From Gammaproteobacteria bacterium (GTDB lineage: Bacteria; Pseudomonadota; Gammaproteobacteria; Enterobacterales; Psychrobiaceae), in the NCBI GenBank assembly GCA_013214945.1, contig JABSRT010000008.1, forward strand, positions 124,001 through 188,000: 64,000 bases of DNA, given 5' to 3'. Within the stretch, counting starts at the first letter, position 1; each line of letters opens with the position of its first letter. A model generated the notes under the pieces. That model did no database searches, was not told where the DNA came from, and saw only the letters and a program-made list of their open reading frames with translations. This document shows, piece by piece, positions 37,901 through 45,318 of this stretch. A program made the position numbers and the translations under genes.

Positions 37901-38227
37901 TTAAGCTGGCATATTTAGTAAAAAATTAATTTTTGTTTCAATTTTAGATTTCGAACAGGAATGAAATCTTTTATTAAAAAAAATGTAATACCGTTTGCAT
38001 TTTGCTATATGGATAAGTGTCTTTTTATTTGGACATACGTCAGGTTTAAAGACGTATCCTTCATAGATGGATAAACCACATAACAATTCTGTTTTTGATT
38101 TAGTATCAACACATGCCACGCCGTTTACACGGCGCAAATATGGTGAGTCGATGCTGATGCTCTGTAACGCCCGATCAGAAGTGTTTTCTCGTGTGAAAGC
38201 TTTAAATAATTTGATTGTATTGTTCAT
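37901..38227 (-). CDS. Unknown small island protein, Cys-containing
   Basis: 108 residues with AAGGAAACATT before the ATG. Basic C-terminal half with several Cys (KPDVCPNKK, HIAKCKRYY, FHSCSKSK), which could bind a metal, but spacing fits no zinc finger I know. Contains SIDSPYLRRVNGVACVD. First gene of a two-gene minus-strand operon; its promoter faces the non-coding segment. Function unknown. Confidence 0.6.
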   Translation of the reverse strand: MNNTIKLFKAFTRENTSDRALQSISIDSPYLRRVNGVACVDTKSKTELLCGLSIYEGYVFKPDVCPNKKTLIHIAKCKRYYIFFNKRFHSCSKSKIETKINFLLNMPA

Positions 38228-38768
38228 AATGTTTCCTTATTTTTAGATGTAGAAGTTTGTCCTAACTGAATAGGATATTTTTTAAATTAGAATTAAGTGA
38301 GTCAATTAAGACTCGGAAATTAGCTAGAAGCTAAATTAATTAGTGATTTTTTAGACTGGTGGTTCTGGCATTTTATTTTCCTTCTTTTTGTTTTTATCTG
38401 GTGAAGGTGAGCAACCAGATTTAATTCTAGTTTTTCACCACTGTTTTATATTTTTATTTGAGACAAACATCTTATTTAGCTCAACAAACCAATTGGTTAA
38501 CATTTAAACTTAAAAATATTACCTGTTATGCTTGACAACGGGGATAAGTATATCAGTTGAAATAAAAAAAGGAATTTACAAACTTTCTAATTTGTGGTAC
38601 GGGGTGAAATAAATTTTAACACACTGAAATTTAAGGGAATATATTTTGAAAAACTTTTGAGGATGGGGGTTGCGGTATGTTTTAACAGTTTTAAAATGAA
38701 AATTTCATTATTTTTTTATCATTTGCCCTTGAATGTTTTTCAAGGAGTGGTAAATAATACTTATGAGT

Positions 38769-38786
38769 AATCATCAATTGATGATT
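38769..38786. repeat. 18-bp perfect palindrome
   Basis: AATCATCAATTGATGATT is its own reverse complement. It may be an operator for an island regulator or the 5' end of the structured RNA that follows. Confidence 0.7.
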
Positions 38787-38819
38787 GGAAACAGGTTTTC
38801 CTATTCTGTGAACTATGCG

Positions 38820-39090
38820 TCCCTTGCTATATAGGCAAGTGCCTCGAATCATAGCAGAGTAGCTCTAGGGCAAGATTGAATACAGACAAAGCTCAGGGTA
38901 GGGAAGAGTAGATTTGGTATCGCTAGTAACCCATAAACGGGTAAAAGCAGCCAGAGATACAACGGGACACCCGTCTGTGTGAGCATAATCTCACGAACCC
39001 GTTTACCTGTCATTGTTATGAGATGCAGGTCAAGAACTCTTTAGGATTAACCAGTACTATCTTATGCTGGTTTACCTCTGGGAAGATTGC
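38820..39090 (+). ncRNA. Predicted structured RNA of unknown class
   Basis: At least seven helices can be drawn by eye: CTTGC/GCAAG (38823-38839), AGAG/CTCT (38856-38866), a long-range TAAACGGGT/ACCCGTTTA (38934-38942 with 38997-39005) that encloses ACGGG-ACA-CCCGT (38962-38974) and GTGAG/CTCAC (38979-38994), then CCTG-CAT/ATG-CAGG (39006-39029), and AACCAGTA/TGCTGGTT (39049-39072) extended by AGG/CCT. The segment is richer in G+C than the DNA on both sides. It does not resemble tmRNA, RNase P, 6S or a group I/II intron that I can recognise, and there is no reverse transcriptase nearby for a retron. Strand is assumed plus because G-T pairs favour it only weakly. Confidence 0.5.
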
Positions 39091-39194
39091 GAGCTTTTGA
39101 TATAAAAAACTTAATTATATTTAAAAAAAGAAAATATAATAAAGAAAACTTTTTTTCTCAAAATCTTTTTAATCAAATCTATTTTAAACACTAA

Positions 39195-39243
39195 GGACCC
39201 TACGAACCGTCCTGCGGACCCTCCTTCGGGTCGTCCTTCGGAC
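39195..39243. repeat. GC-rich cluster of three small hairpins
   Basis: GTCC-TGC-GGAC (39209-39219), GACCC-TCCTTC-GGGTC (39217-39232) and GTCC-TTC-GGAC (39233-39243) follow each other almost without spacing, after GGACCC at 39195. It is a G+C island in AT-rich DNA about 220 bases before the relaxase-like gene, a fitting place for an origin of transfer or replication. Confidence 0.55.
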
Positions 39244-39374
39244 TTGGCTGATTGAAAAATGACAGTAAGTATCTTGTAGTTTTTGTTGTTGTTCTTTTCG
39301 ATAGAAAACCAGTGGATAATCCTGAAGCTATGAAATAGAGCAAGGTTGTCCTATCTGGAAAATGTCACTAACTT

Positions 39375-39418
39375 ATTAATTTGACATTAATTTAACATTA
39401 ATTTGACATTAATTTTTC
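39375..39418 (+). repeat. Four tandem 11-bp repeats (iteron-like)
   Basis: ATTAATTTGAC, ATTAATTTAAC, ATTAATTTGAC and ATTAATTTTTC lie head to tail with an exact 11-bp period, one helical turn, ending 43 bases before the relaxase-like ATG. This looks like a multimeric protein-binding site (operator or iteron). Confidence 0.8.
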
Positions 39419-39460
39419 GTGTGATACAGATGTAAGTATCACTAACAGGAATTAAAGGAA

Positions 39461-40159
39461 ATGAAAAATTGGATAGTAATATCAAAGCCCGTCAAACAGC
39501 AATTTAAAGGGCTTAGTCGTTATCTCGCGTACCTCACTTCTGAGTCTCACAAAAATCACATTGGGAATACCACCATTATCCCGATAGTTGGGAGTGCAAT
39601 TCAGGTTCAACGTAATATCAATAATGCAGTTATCCAACGAGATTATGAACGGGCTAAATCACGAAAAGGCGGTCGAAGCATTTCTTCATATGCACAATCA
39701 TTCGTCCTATCCTTGCCTAAGTCAATTGAGCCAAGGCCAGATATTGAGGTTTGGAAAAAAATTAGTAAAGAGCTTGTGAGGACTATTTCATATTATACAA
39801 CTGATAATATTTCTGATTTAAAAAACAACATTTTTATAAATTTGCATGATCAAGACAATCCTCATTTGAATATCGTAGTTTCAAAAGTCATTGACGGGAA
39901 CGTCATAAAAGCGATTCAACAAAAAAGTATCGTAAATGCACTCAAAAAGACATTTAACTTTGCGATATTAAAGCACTTAGGGCTATCTCCCTCTGATTAC
40001 AAACCCAAGACAAAGCGGGGTAAACGGTATAACACTGATTTTTATATGAAGCATCGTTCAGTCATCAATGCTATTGCTGAAAATCCTGCCCCTCAACTGG
40101 ATTTTAAGATCCAAAAGTCAAAAAGCACAAAATTAAGACGCAGAGGTTATAGTTATTAG
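39461..40159 (+). CDS. Putative relaxase-like mobilisation protein
   Basis: 232 residues, basic (many Lys/Arg at the C-terminus: KSTKLRRRGYSY). The segment INLHDQDNPHLNIVVSKV resembles the His motif of HUH relaxases and Rep proteins, usually H-x-D-x(n)-PHxH, but the last His is Asn here. Tyr-rich N-terminus (RYLAYLTSE) could supply the nucleophile. The protein is shorter than full relaxases and has no helicase or primase part. Position just after hairpins and tandem repeats fits an origin-binding nicking role. Alternatives: a replication initiator or an unrelated DNA-binding protein. AGGAATTAAAGGAA precedes the ATG. Confidence 0.45.
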   Translation: MKNWIVISKPVKQQFKGLSRYLAYLTSESHKNHIGNTTIIPIVGSAIQVQRNINNAVIQRDYERAKSRKGGRSISSYAQSFVLSLPKSIEPRPDIEVWKKISKELVRTISYYTTDNISDLKNNIFINLHDQDNPHLNIVVSKVIDGNVIKAIQQKSIVNALKKTFNFAILKHLGLSPSDYKPKTKRGKRYNTDFYMKHRSVINAIAENPAPQLDFKIQKSKSTKLRRRGYSY

Positions 40160-40205
40160 TAATTTTAATTATATACAAAAAATAGCTGAACAAATTTCTG
40201 ATGAA

Positions 40206-40649
40206 ATGGGAATGAACAATGTCGAAGATTGGCTAATCAAGGCCGTTTCTCTGTTGTTGGCTAGTTATCCTCTCCTTGTTGATTTTATCGCTTCTAAGGC
40301 TGGTTCTATTCCCTTATTAGACATCATTCAGTTGTTCTTCGAAGAAGAGGGTAGAAGACAAGGCTTGAACCAGCGAAAAGCATTGAGTTATTTAAGATCG
40401 CTTGGTTGGGAAGATCTTCAGAAACCAAACTTGGAACATTATTTGTTGGCTGGTCTAGCCATGTACATCGCGCTTAATTATTGCTTCAACCATAAGTACA
40501 ACAAAAAAGAATATATACGTTGGGATATTGATTACACAGATGCATACAGAGCTTACTTACTGAGAGAATACCAATTAGGGCAAATCGATGATAAAACACC
40601 TCCGAAAACTGAAAGAATAAAACCTAACCTAGTATTTAATCTAAAATAA
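40206..40649 (+). CDS. Unknown protein between relaxase-like gene and CBASS
   Basis: 147 residues, no recognised domain. Helical N-terminal half with hydrophobic stretches (VSLLLASYPLLVDFIA, LLAGLAMYIALNY) and an acidic/basic tail (DIDYTDAYRAYLLREYQ). The ATG at 40206 has no good ribosome-binding site; the frame stays open for 16 more codons upstream (YIQKIAEQISDE just before it) without a standard start codon, so translation may be coupled to the preceding gene, which ends 46 bases before. May be a partner of the relaxase-like protein. It ends 234 bases before the CBASS cyclase and is unlikely to be part of that operon. Confidence 0.55.
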   Translation: MGMNNVEDWLIKAVSLLLASYPLLVDFIASKAGSIPLLDIIQLFFEEEGRRQGLNQRKALSYLRSLGWEDLQKPNLEHYLLAGLAMYIALNYCFNHKYNKKEYIRWDIDYTDAYRAYLLREYQLGQIDDKTPPKTERIKPNLVFNLK

Positions 40650-40725
40650 TTTGATTTTTTGACTACCACTCTGGGTTTGTTTGAAAGGGATAAGTTCAGG
40701 TTGTTTTCATTCACTAACTCATATT

Positions 40726-40739
40726 TTGATTTAGATCAA
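40726..40739. promoter_or_regulatory. Perfect FNR box upstream of the CBASS operon
   Basis: TTGAT-TTAG-ATCAA is an exact match to the FNR/EtrA consensus TTGAT-N4-ATCAA, within a longer dyad TTTGAT...ATCAAA. It lies 144 bases before the cyclase start, in the only non-coding DNA ahead of the operon. Confidence 0.5.
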
Positions 40740-40803
40740 AAACAGCCACTATCTTCCTTTTAAAAATGTTGTCACTTAAAGTATCTTGCTGTTAAATCGA
40801 ACA

Positions 40804-40850
40804 TATTAATTAATTATGGGTTGTTTTTTAGTCTTTTGCCCTAATTAATA
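40804..40850. repeat. Inverted repeat just upstream of the CBASS cyclase
   Basis: TATTAATTA and GGG (40804-40812, 40818-40820) mirror CCC and TAATTAATA (40839-40850) around an 18-base centre. It ends 33 bases before the GTG start, where an operator or an mRNA leader hairpin would sit. Confidence 0.5.
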
Positions 40851-40883
40851 ATATTGTGATTAAAAATGATAAGGGATTATGCT

Positions 40884-41900
40884 GTGGCTATTTTAAAAAA
40901 AGAATTTGATACGTTTCATACTACAATTAAGCTAGGAAAGTATGAGGAGAATAAATCTCTTAGAGATAAAAGGGATTTATTGATTGATGAGTTAACCGAA
41001 GCTTTGAAAGATGAAAAGGTTCCTAATACAGATAAAAAGTTGACGTTCACTAAGTTCGATCAAGGCTCATACGCAATGAACACAGGCATCAAGCCGTATG
41101 ATGATGACTACGATATTGATGTAGGTATTATTTTCGACATTACAAATGATGAATACGACTCGAACAAACTAAAAAAATTAATTTATGACAAGTTGAATAA
41201 ACAACACAACAGAACTGTTGAATTCAACACACCATGTATTACTGTAAAATATGCAGATGGGTATCATGTTGATCTTGCTTTGTATGCTGATAATGACGCT
41301 GATTATCATATCGCGTGGGGTAAAGAGCATTCAAAAAAAAATAAGTGTTGGTACAAGTCAGAACCTAAGAAATTGACGAAATGGGTCAAAGATGTCTCTG
41401 CCGTCAGCAAAGAGTCTGAGCAGTTTAGAAGGGCTGTACGATATCTAAAGAAGTGGAAGGAAAAACACTTCGATAACAACGGGAATGTAGCTCCGCCCTC
41501 AATTGGTTTAACCATTCAGTCTAGAAATGCTTTTCATGATACATCTGGCTATCGAGAAGACAAAGAGTTAGATGCATTGATTAACATCGTAATTCAAATG
41601 AAAAACTCATTTACCTCTACGTTTCAGTTGGACACGATGTCTTTTAAAAACACGGTCACGGTGAATTTACCTGTAGAGCCGTATAAAGATGTTTATTATA
41701 AAATGACATTGAATCAGCTAGATAATTATTACCAAAAACTCGAAAATTTGTTAGAAGCACTTGAATCAGCCCAAACTGAAGAATCGGACTATCAAGCAAG
41801 TCTAATTCTTAGAAAAATTTTTGGTGATGATTTCCCATTGGCTGAAGATGCTAAAAAAACAGAAACTAAACCAGTTACTACAACTGGCAATAATGCATGA
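40884..41900 (+). CDS. CBASS CD-NTase (cGAS/DncV-like cyclic oligonucleotide synthase)
   Basis: 338 residues. Synthesises a cyclic di- or trinucleotide on phage sensing. The nucleotidyltransferase core reads GSYAMNTGIKP (GS at 61-62), then DDDYDIDVGI with metal-binding D77/D79, and the third acid D130 in GYHVDLALY. OAS1-like helical half follows (RYLKKWKEKHF, PPSIGLT). After about residue 310 a flexible tail rich in Lys/Thr/Pro ends in GNNA, suited to Cap2 conjugation of the C-terminus. I choose GTG 40884: AAGGGA sits seven bases upstream and the protein then begins like relatives; ATG 40866 has no ribosome-binding site. Stop overlaps the Cap2 ATG (ATGA). The clade and nucleotide product are not predictable by eye; a SAVED effector points to a trinucleotide. 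Confidence 0.93.
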   Translation: MAILKKEFDTFHTTIKLGKYEENKSLRDKRDLLIDELTEALKDEKVPNTDKKLTFTKFDQGSYAMNTGIKPYDDDYDIDVGIIFDITNDEYDSNKLKKLIYDKLNKQHNRTVEFNTPCITVKYADGYHVDLALYADNDADYHIAWGKEHSKKNKCWYKSEPKKLTKWVKDVSAVSKESEQFRRAVRYLKKWKEKHFDNNGNVAPPSIGLTIQSRNAFHDTSGYREDKELDALINIVIQMKNSFTSTFQLDTMSFKNTVTVNLPVEPYKDVYYKMTLNQLDNYYQKLENLLEALESAQTEESDYQASLILRKIFGDDFPLAEDAKKTETKPVTTTGNNA

Positions 41901-43597
41901 CCAAATGCCAATTGGACAAGGTGATTCAAGAAGTTGAATCACCACTTGTACTTAATAGTACCAAAGTGGAAGATAGAGTTTATGATTTTGAACTGCAAGG
42001 GAAGGGGCGTTGCTGGAATGTTAGAGTAGACTGCTCATATGGATTTCCTTTTAAATTACCTACTGCGACCCTTCTAAATAAAGAAGTTATAGGCTCCATA
42101 CCTCATGTTAATTTTGAAGGTCTAATTTGCGTAGAAGAAAATGACACTATATTGATCGACTACAATAGACCAATTGATTTAATGAGTTATTTTTTAACCG
42201 AAGTAGCTCAATTACTTAATCGAGCTTGCCTCAAAATATTTCAAGATGAGTTAACTGATGAATATGAAGGTTATTTTCAATCTTCAATATCATCAATCAA
42301 TTCGTTTTATTTTGCGAATGATATTGCTGAAGTTATCAATCTGAGAATTGCTTATCGTAATAATTATCGAATGCGCTTTGCTGAGCCTATCTTACTATAT
42401 GGGAATAACCCCTCACTTCCTAGACCATATAGTAATATTAGTGAGATGCAGTGCCAGTGTATCAATATTATTCATGTTCCTTTATCTAAATCTGTCCTTC
42501 CACCTAGTGCAAATAGTCCTATAACTTCAGAATATATTTTTCATATTTTCAAAAATGTTTCTGACTTGAATCAAGTTAGGTTAAAAAAATTATTGCATGG
42601 AGAAAAATCAAAAAAGCAGTTTTTCGTATTGTTTAGTATGCCGCGAAAATCTGGTGAAAGAAGTCAGTTGTTAATCAGGTTCACAATTAAACAACAATCA
42701 AATCACCCGTTAGTGCAGTTATCAGGCGAATGGACTACAAAAGTTTACTTGCTTAATAGAAACAATAAGTCGTATTTATTGGAGAGAGGTGGTGCTGAAA
42801 ATGCCTTAACTTCGAAGAAAGTCGTTGTTATTGGATGTGGTTCTGTAGGAAGTGAAATCACGCTTATGCTTGCTAAAGCAGGAGTGGGTGAATTGATGTT
42901 AATTGATTATGATGCTTTGGAGCCAGATAATATCTACAGGCATAGACTCGGAGGTTCCTCTTTAAATTATATTCCAGAAAAGTCTTCTACAGTAGTCAAA
43001 ATAAATTATAAAGTTACTGCTTTGGCATCGTTGTTGACAAGAGACTTTCCTTATATAAAGGTTAATGTGAAACCGAAGACATACAAAAAACTGATAAAAG
43101 ATACGGACTTTATTAATGCCGATATTATAGTTGTTGCTGTCGGAGCACCCTCGGTAAGCTTACAAATTAATAAGACTCTGAAAGAGAATAATTTTAAAAA
43201 AGTAGTCTTTTGCTGGAATGAAGCTGCTGGGCTAGGTGGACATTCTGTTTCACTAGACCTAACTGAATCATGTCTTGAATGTTTGTACTCAAATCAGATT
43301 AGTTTTTCAATGAGTTGTTATTTAAGCTTGCTTGAACCTGGGCAAAACATTTCGAAAAACTTAACTGGATGTGCAGGAGTCTTTACTCCTTTTTCATATT
43401 TAGACTCGTCACAAACGGCAGTTATAGCAGCTAAACAGTGTATTAATATGCTACTTTACAATGAAAAATCTATTGCGTCATCTTGGAAAGGAGAAAATAA
43501 GTCTAACCTTAAAGTAACTCCTAGGTATCATTCAATGTCGCTCAACGAATCCATCAAATTGACAAACCAATGCGGATGTAAGGTTTGTAATGGATAA
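41897..43597 (+). CDS. cap2: Cap2, E2-E1 fusion conjugating enzyme of type II CBASS
   Basis: 566 residues. The N-terminal E2-like domain (about 1-140) has the catalytic cysteine C78 in FEGLICVEENDTI. A linker region follows, then a ThiF/E1 adenylation domain from about 305: VVVIGCGSVGSEI binds ATP, LIDYDALEPDNIYRHRLG is the Asp/Asn/Arg segment, and ESCLECL with a terminal CGCKVC supply a CxxC-type zinc site. LTGCAGVFTPF is near the expected E1 active cysteine. In known systems Cap2 joins the CD-NTase C-terminus to cell targets and so primes it. It overlaps the cyclase by four bases and Cap3 by eight, showing tight coupling. Confidence 0.93.
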   Translation: MTKCQLDKVIQEVESPLVLNSTKVEDRVYDFELQGKGRCWNVRVDCSYGFPFKLPTATLLNKEVIGSIPHVNFEGLICVEENDTILIDYNRPIDLMSYFLTEVAQLLNRACLKIFQDELTDEYEGYFQSSISSINSFYFANDIAEVINLRIAYRNNYRMRFAEPILLYGNNPSLPRPYSNISEMQCQCINIIHVPLSKSVLPPSANSPITSEYIFHIFKNVSDLNQVRLKKLLHGEKSKKQFFVLFSMPRKSGERSQLLIRFTIKQQSNHPLVQLSGEWTTKVYLLNRNNKSYLLERGGAENALTSKKVVVIGCGSVGSEITLMLAKAGVGELMLIDYDALEPDNIYRHRLGGSSLNYIPEKSSTVVKINYKVTALASLLTRDFPYIKVNVKPKTYKKLIKDTDFINADIIVVAVGAPSVSLQINKTLKENNFKKVVFCWNEAAGLGGHSVSLDLTESCLECLYSNQISFSMSCYLSLLEPGQNISKNLTGCAGVFTPFSYLDSSQTAVIAAKQCINMLLYNEKSIASSWKGENKSNLKVTPRYHSMSLNESIKLTNQCGCKVCNG

Positions 43598-44087
43598 AGA
43601 GTGGAAGATTGAAATACCAAATTTTGGGTGTCTTAGAATTTGCCCTAGATTGCTAACAAATCTACGAAAATATAGACAGTTGCTTCCCTGTTCTCCTGAA
43701 TCTGGGGGAGTGTTGGTAGGAAAGTTTTTGAATTCTGGAGGATCGTTATTGATAAATGACTTCACCCCACCTCAAAAATCAGATAAACAAAAAAGGTGTT
43801 TATATTATCGTTCAGATGCCCATAACAAATTAGTTCAGCAAATTTGGACTGATTCAGACCACTATTCTACGTATGTTGGGCTGTGGCACACTCATCCAGA
43901 AGGTGTTCCTAATTACTCTTCAGTCGACAGGCGCGATTGGATGAACGCCTTAAATAATTCTAAGTATGAAGGTAACAAACTATATTTTTTCATTGTCGGT
44001 CAAACACATATAAGGAGTTGGGTAGGAACGAAAAAGAGATTTAATAGTACAATAAATTTACTAGGAGAATATAAGTTTGAAAAATAA
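43590..44087 (+). CDS. cap3: Cap3, JAMM-family isopeptidase of type II CBASS
   Basis: 165 residues. Complete JAMM zinc protease motif: Glu37 in SPESGGVLVG, then H100-T-H102-P and S110/D113 in NYSSVD, fitting HxH-x10-D. It should cleave the cyclase-target bond made by Cap2 and so limit activation. AAGG lies six bases before the ATG, which overlaps the Cap2 stop by eight bases. Its own end overlaps the effector start by 11 bases. Confidence 0.94.
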   Translation: MDKEWKIEIPNFGCLRICPRLLTNLRKYRQLLPCSPESGGVLVGKFLNSGGSLLINDFTPPQKSDKQKRCLYYRSDAHNKLVQQIWTDSDHYSTYVGLWHTHPEGVPNYSSVDRRDWMNALNNSKYEGNKLYFFIVGQTHIRSWVGTKKRFNSTINLLGEYKFEK

Positions 44088-45144
44088 TGCATGGGAAAGG
44101 TTAAAGTGGCTATGGCTTAGCTATTTGGAAATGAGAAAGAAAGCATACCCCTTAGCGACTCTAGGAACTAAACTGATTATTGCTTCATTGAGTGTTGTAT
44201 CTATTTTTAATTTGGCAATTAGGGCAACCATTCCTGAAGGTTATATTATTAATGATGTGACTTATTCGACAGGTGAAATTTCTCTATATTCGATGCTGTT
44301 AGGTTTTATTACACTGATTGTTGGTGTCATGCTAATTCACGCGGACATCCGAAATTTGGCTCGAAACACAGCTAAGGTACTTATAACTGGTATGAAAGGA
44401 ACCTCAGTCCGATTTCCTTCTGAATTACTTTCAAAATCTGAAAAACGTGACTCTAGAGAGACAGTACAGTTAAGCATTTCTGAATCTGATAGCTCCTCCT
44501 TGGAAGATCAAATTTCATTATATAACTCTGAATTGGCTGTAGGGTTATATAGTCGTTTTATACTACATAATGATTGTAATAGAGTTTACCTTGGCGGTCT
44601 TGCCAGAGTACCTTTTTTAGTTGCTTATGGTGCTTGTTTCAGAGCTGTTAGTACTAAAGTAATTTATTTTGACAAATTCCATCGGAATAGTGAATGGAAG
44701 CTTCTCAATGATGAAAGCGATCAATTAACTTTTGATAGTTACGATATAAGAAATATAAAACCAAACTTAAATGGTGATATAGGTATAGCTCTAAGTTTTA
44801 GTAATGAAATAAAAAGTTTCCATTTGCCTGAGTCTATCCGAGAAAACACAATAATGATGACTTCGGGAAATAAAGTTGAAAAAAACTTAATTAAAAATCA
44901 AGAAAATTTGCATAGTCTTACCGAATCGCTCAAAGCAATTATTGATAATCTTTCTATACTCGAAGGTTGTAAAAAAATTCACTTATTTTTGGCTGTACAG
45001 TCTACATTTGCTTTAGACATTGGTAGACGATATCAAGAAGGTACTCACAAAAATTGGGTGATTCATAATTTCAATGCCGCCGAAGGGAAGTACGAATGGG
45101 CAATTGAAATTTCAAAAACTGGTATAACTCAATATAATCATTAA
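44077..45144 (+). CDS. cap14: CBASS effector with two TM helices and a SAVED domain (Cap14 type)
   Basis: 355 residues. TM helices at about 30-50 (TKLIIASLSVVSIFNLAIRA) and 69-88, joined by a short periplasmic loop, then a cytoplasmic linker and a SAVED domain from about 150 to the end. SAVED features: VYLGGLARVPFLVAYGACF, the C-terminal IHLFLAVQSTFALDIGRR and a final strand with YEWAIEI. SAVED domains bind cyclic tri- or dinucleotides; here binding should make the TM part oligomerise and break the inner membrane, causing abortive infection. The start is TTG 44077 with AGGAG nine bases upstream. No nuclease domain is present, separating it from Cap4 and Cap5. Confidence 0.88.
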   Translation: MKNNAWERLKWLWLSYLEMRKKAYPLATLGTKLIIASLSVVSIFNLAIRATIPEGYIINDVTYSTGEISLYSMLLGFITLIVGVMLIHADIRNLARNTAKVLITGMKGTSVRFPSELLSKSEKRDSRETVQLSISESDSSSLEDQISLYNSELAVGLYSRFILHNDCNRVYLGGLARVPFLVAYGACFRAVSTKVIYFDKFHRNSEWKLLNDESDQLTFDSYDIRNIKPNLNGDIGIALSFSNEIKSFHLPESIRENTIMMTSGNKVEKNLIKNQENLHSLTESLKAIIDNLSILEGCKKIHLFLAVQSTFALDIGRRYQEGTHKNWVIHNFNAAEGKYEWAIEISKTGITQYNH

Positions 45145-45200
45145 GAGTTAGAAGCTTAATATATTGGTTAAAATCTACTTATATTCTGATAAAGGGATAA

Positions 45201-45230
45201 ATCTATTTTGGATCTATTTTGGATCTGTTT
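45201..45230 (+). repeat. Tandem 11-bp repeats near the right island end
   Basis: ATCTATTTTGG occurs twice head to tail, with a third partial copy (ATCTGTTT). It lies about 100 bases inside attR, where integrase arm-type binding sites are usual. Confidence 0.5.
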
Positions 45231-45318
45231 GTAGTCCTTATGAGTCCCTTTTAGTACTTCGCTTATTTACAGAGCGTAGACTATACGGGACTTGGTGTTC
45301 CTCATAGCCCCGCTTCTA

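Larger units (their letters stand above)
38228..39460. other. Long non-coding segment in the island
   Basis: 1233 bases without an ORF, between divergent gene sets. From left to right: AT-rich DNA with promoter elements for the minus-strand pair, a 7-bp hairpin at 38727-38745 (CCTTGAA/TTCAAGG), an 18-bp perfect palindrome at 38769-38786, a multi-hairpin region at 38820-39090, a poly-A/T stretch, a GC-rich hairpin cluster at 39195-39243 and four 11-bp tandem repeats at 39375-39418. Such a length of structured DNA is unusual in a compact 9.6-kb element. Confidence 0.75.

Noticed and set aside
38820..39090. Retron or group II intron RNA
   Set aside because: No reverse transcriptase or maturase gene lies in the island, and no intron domain V-like hairpin was seen.
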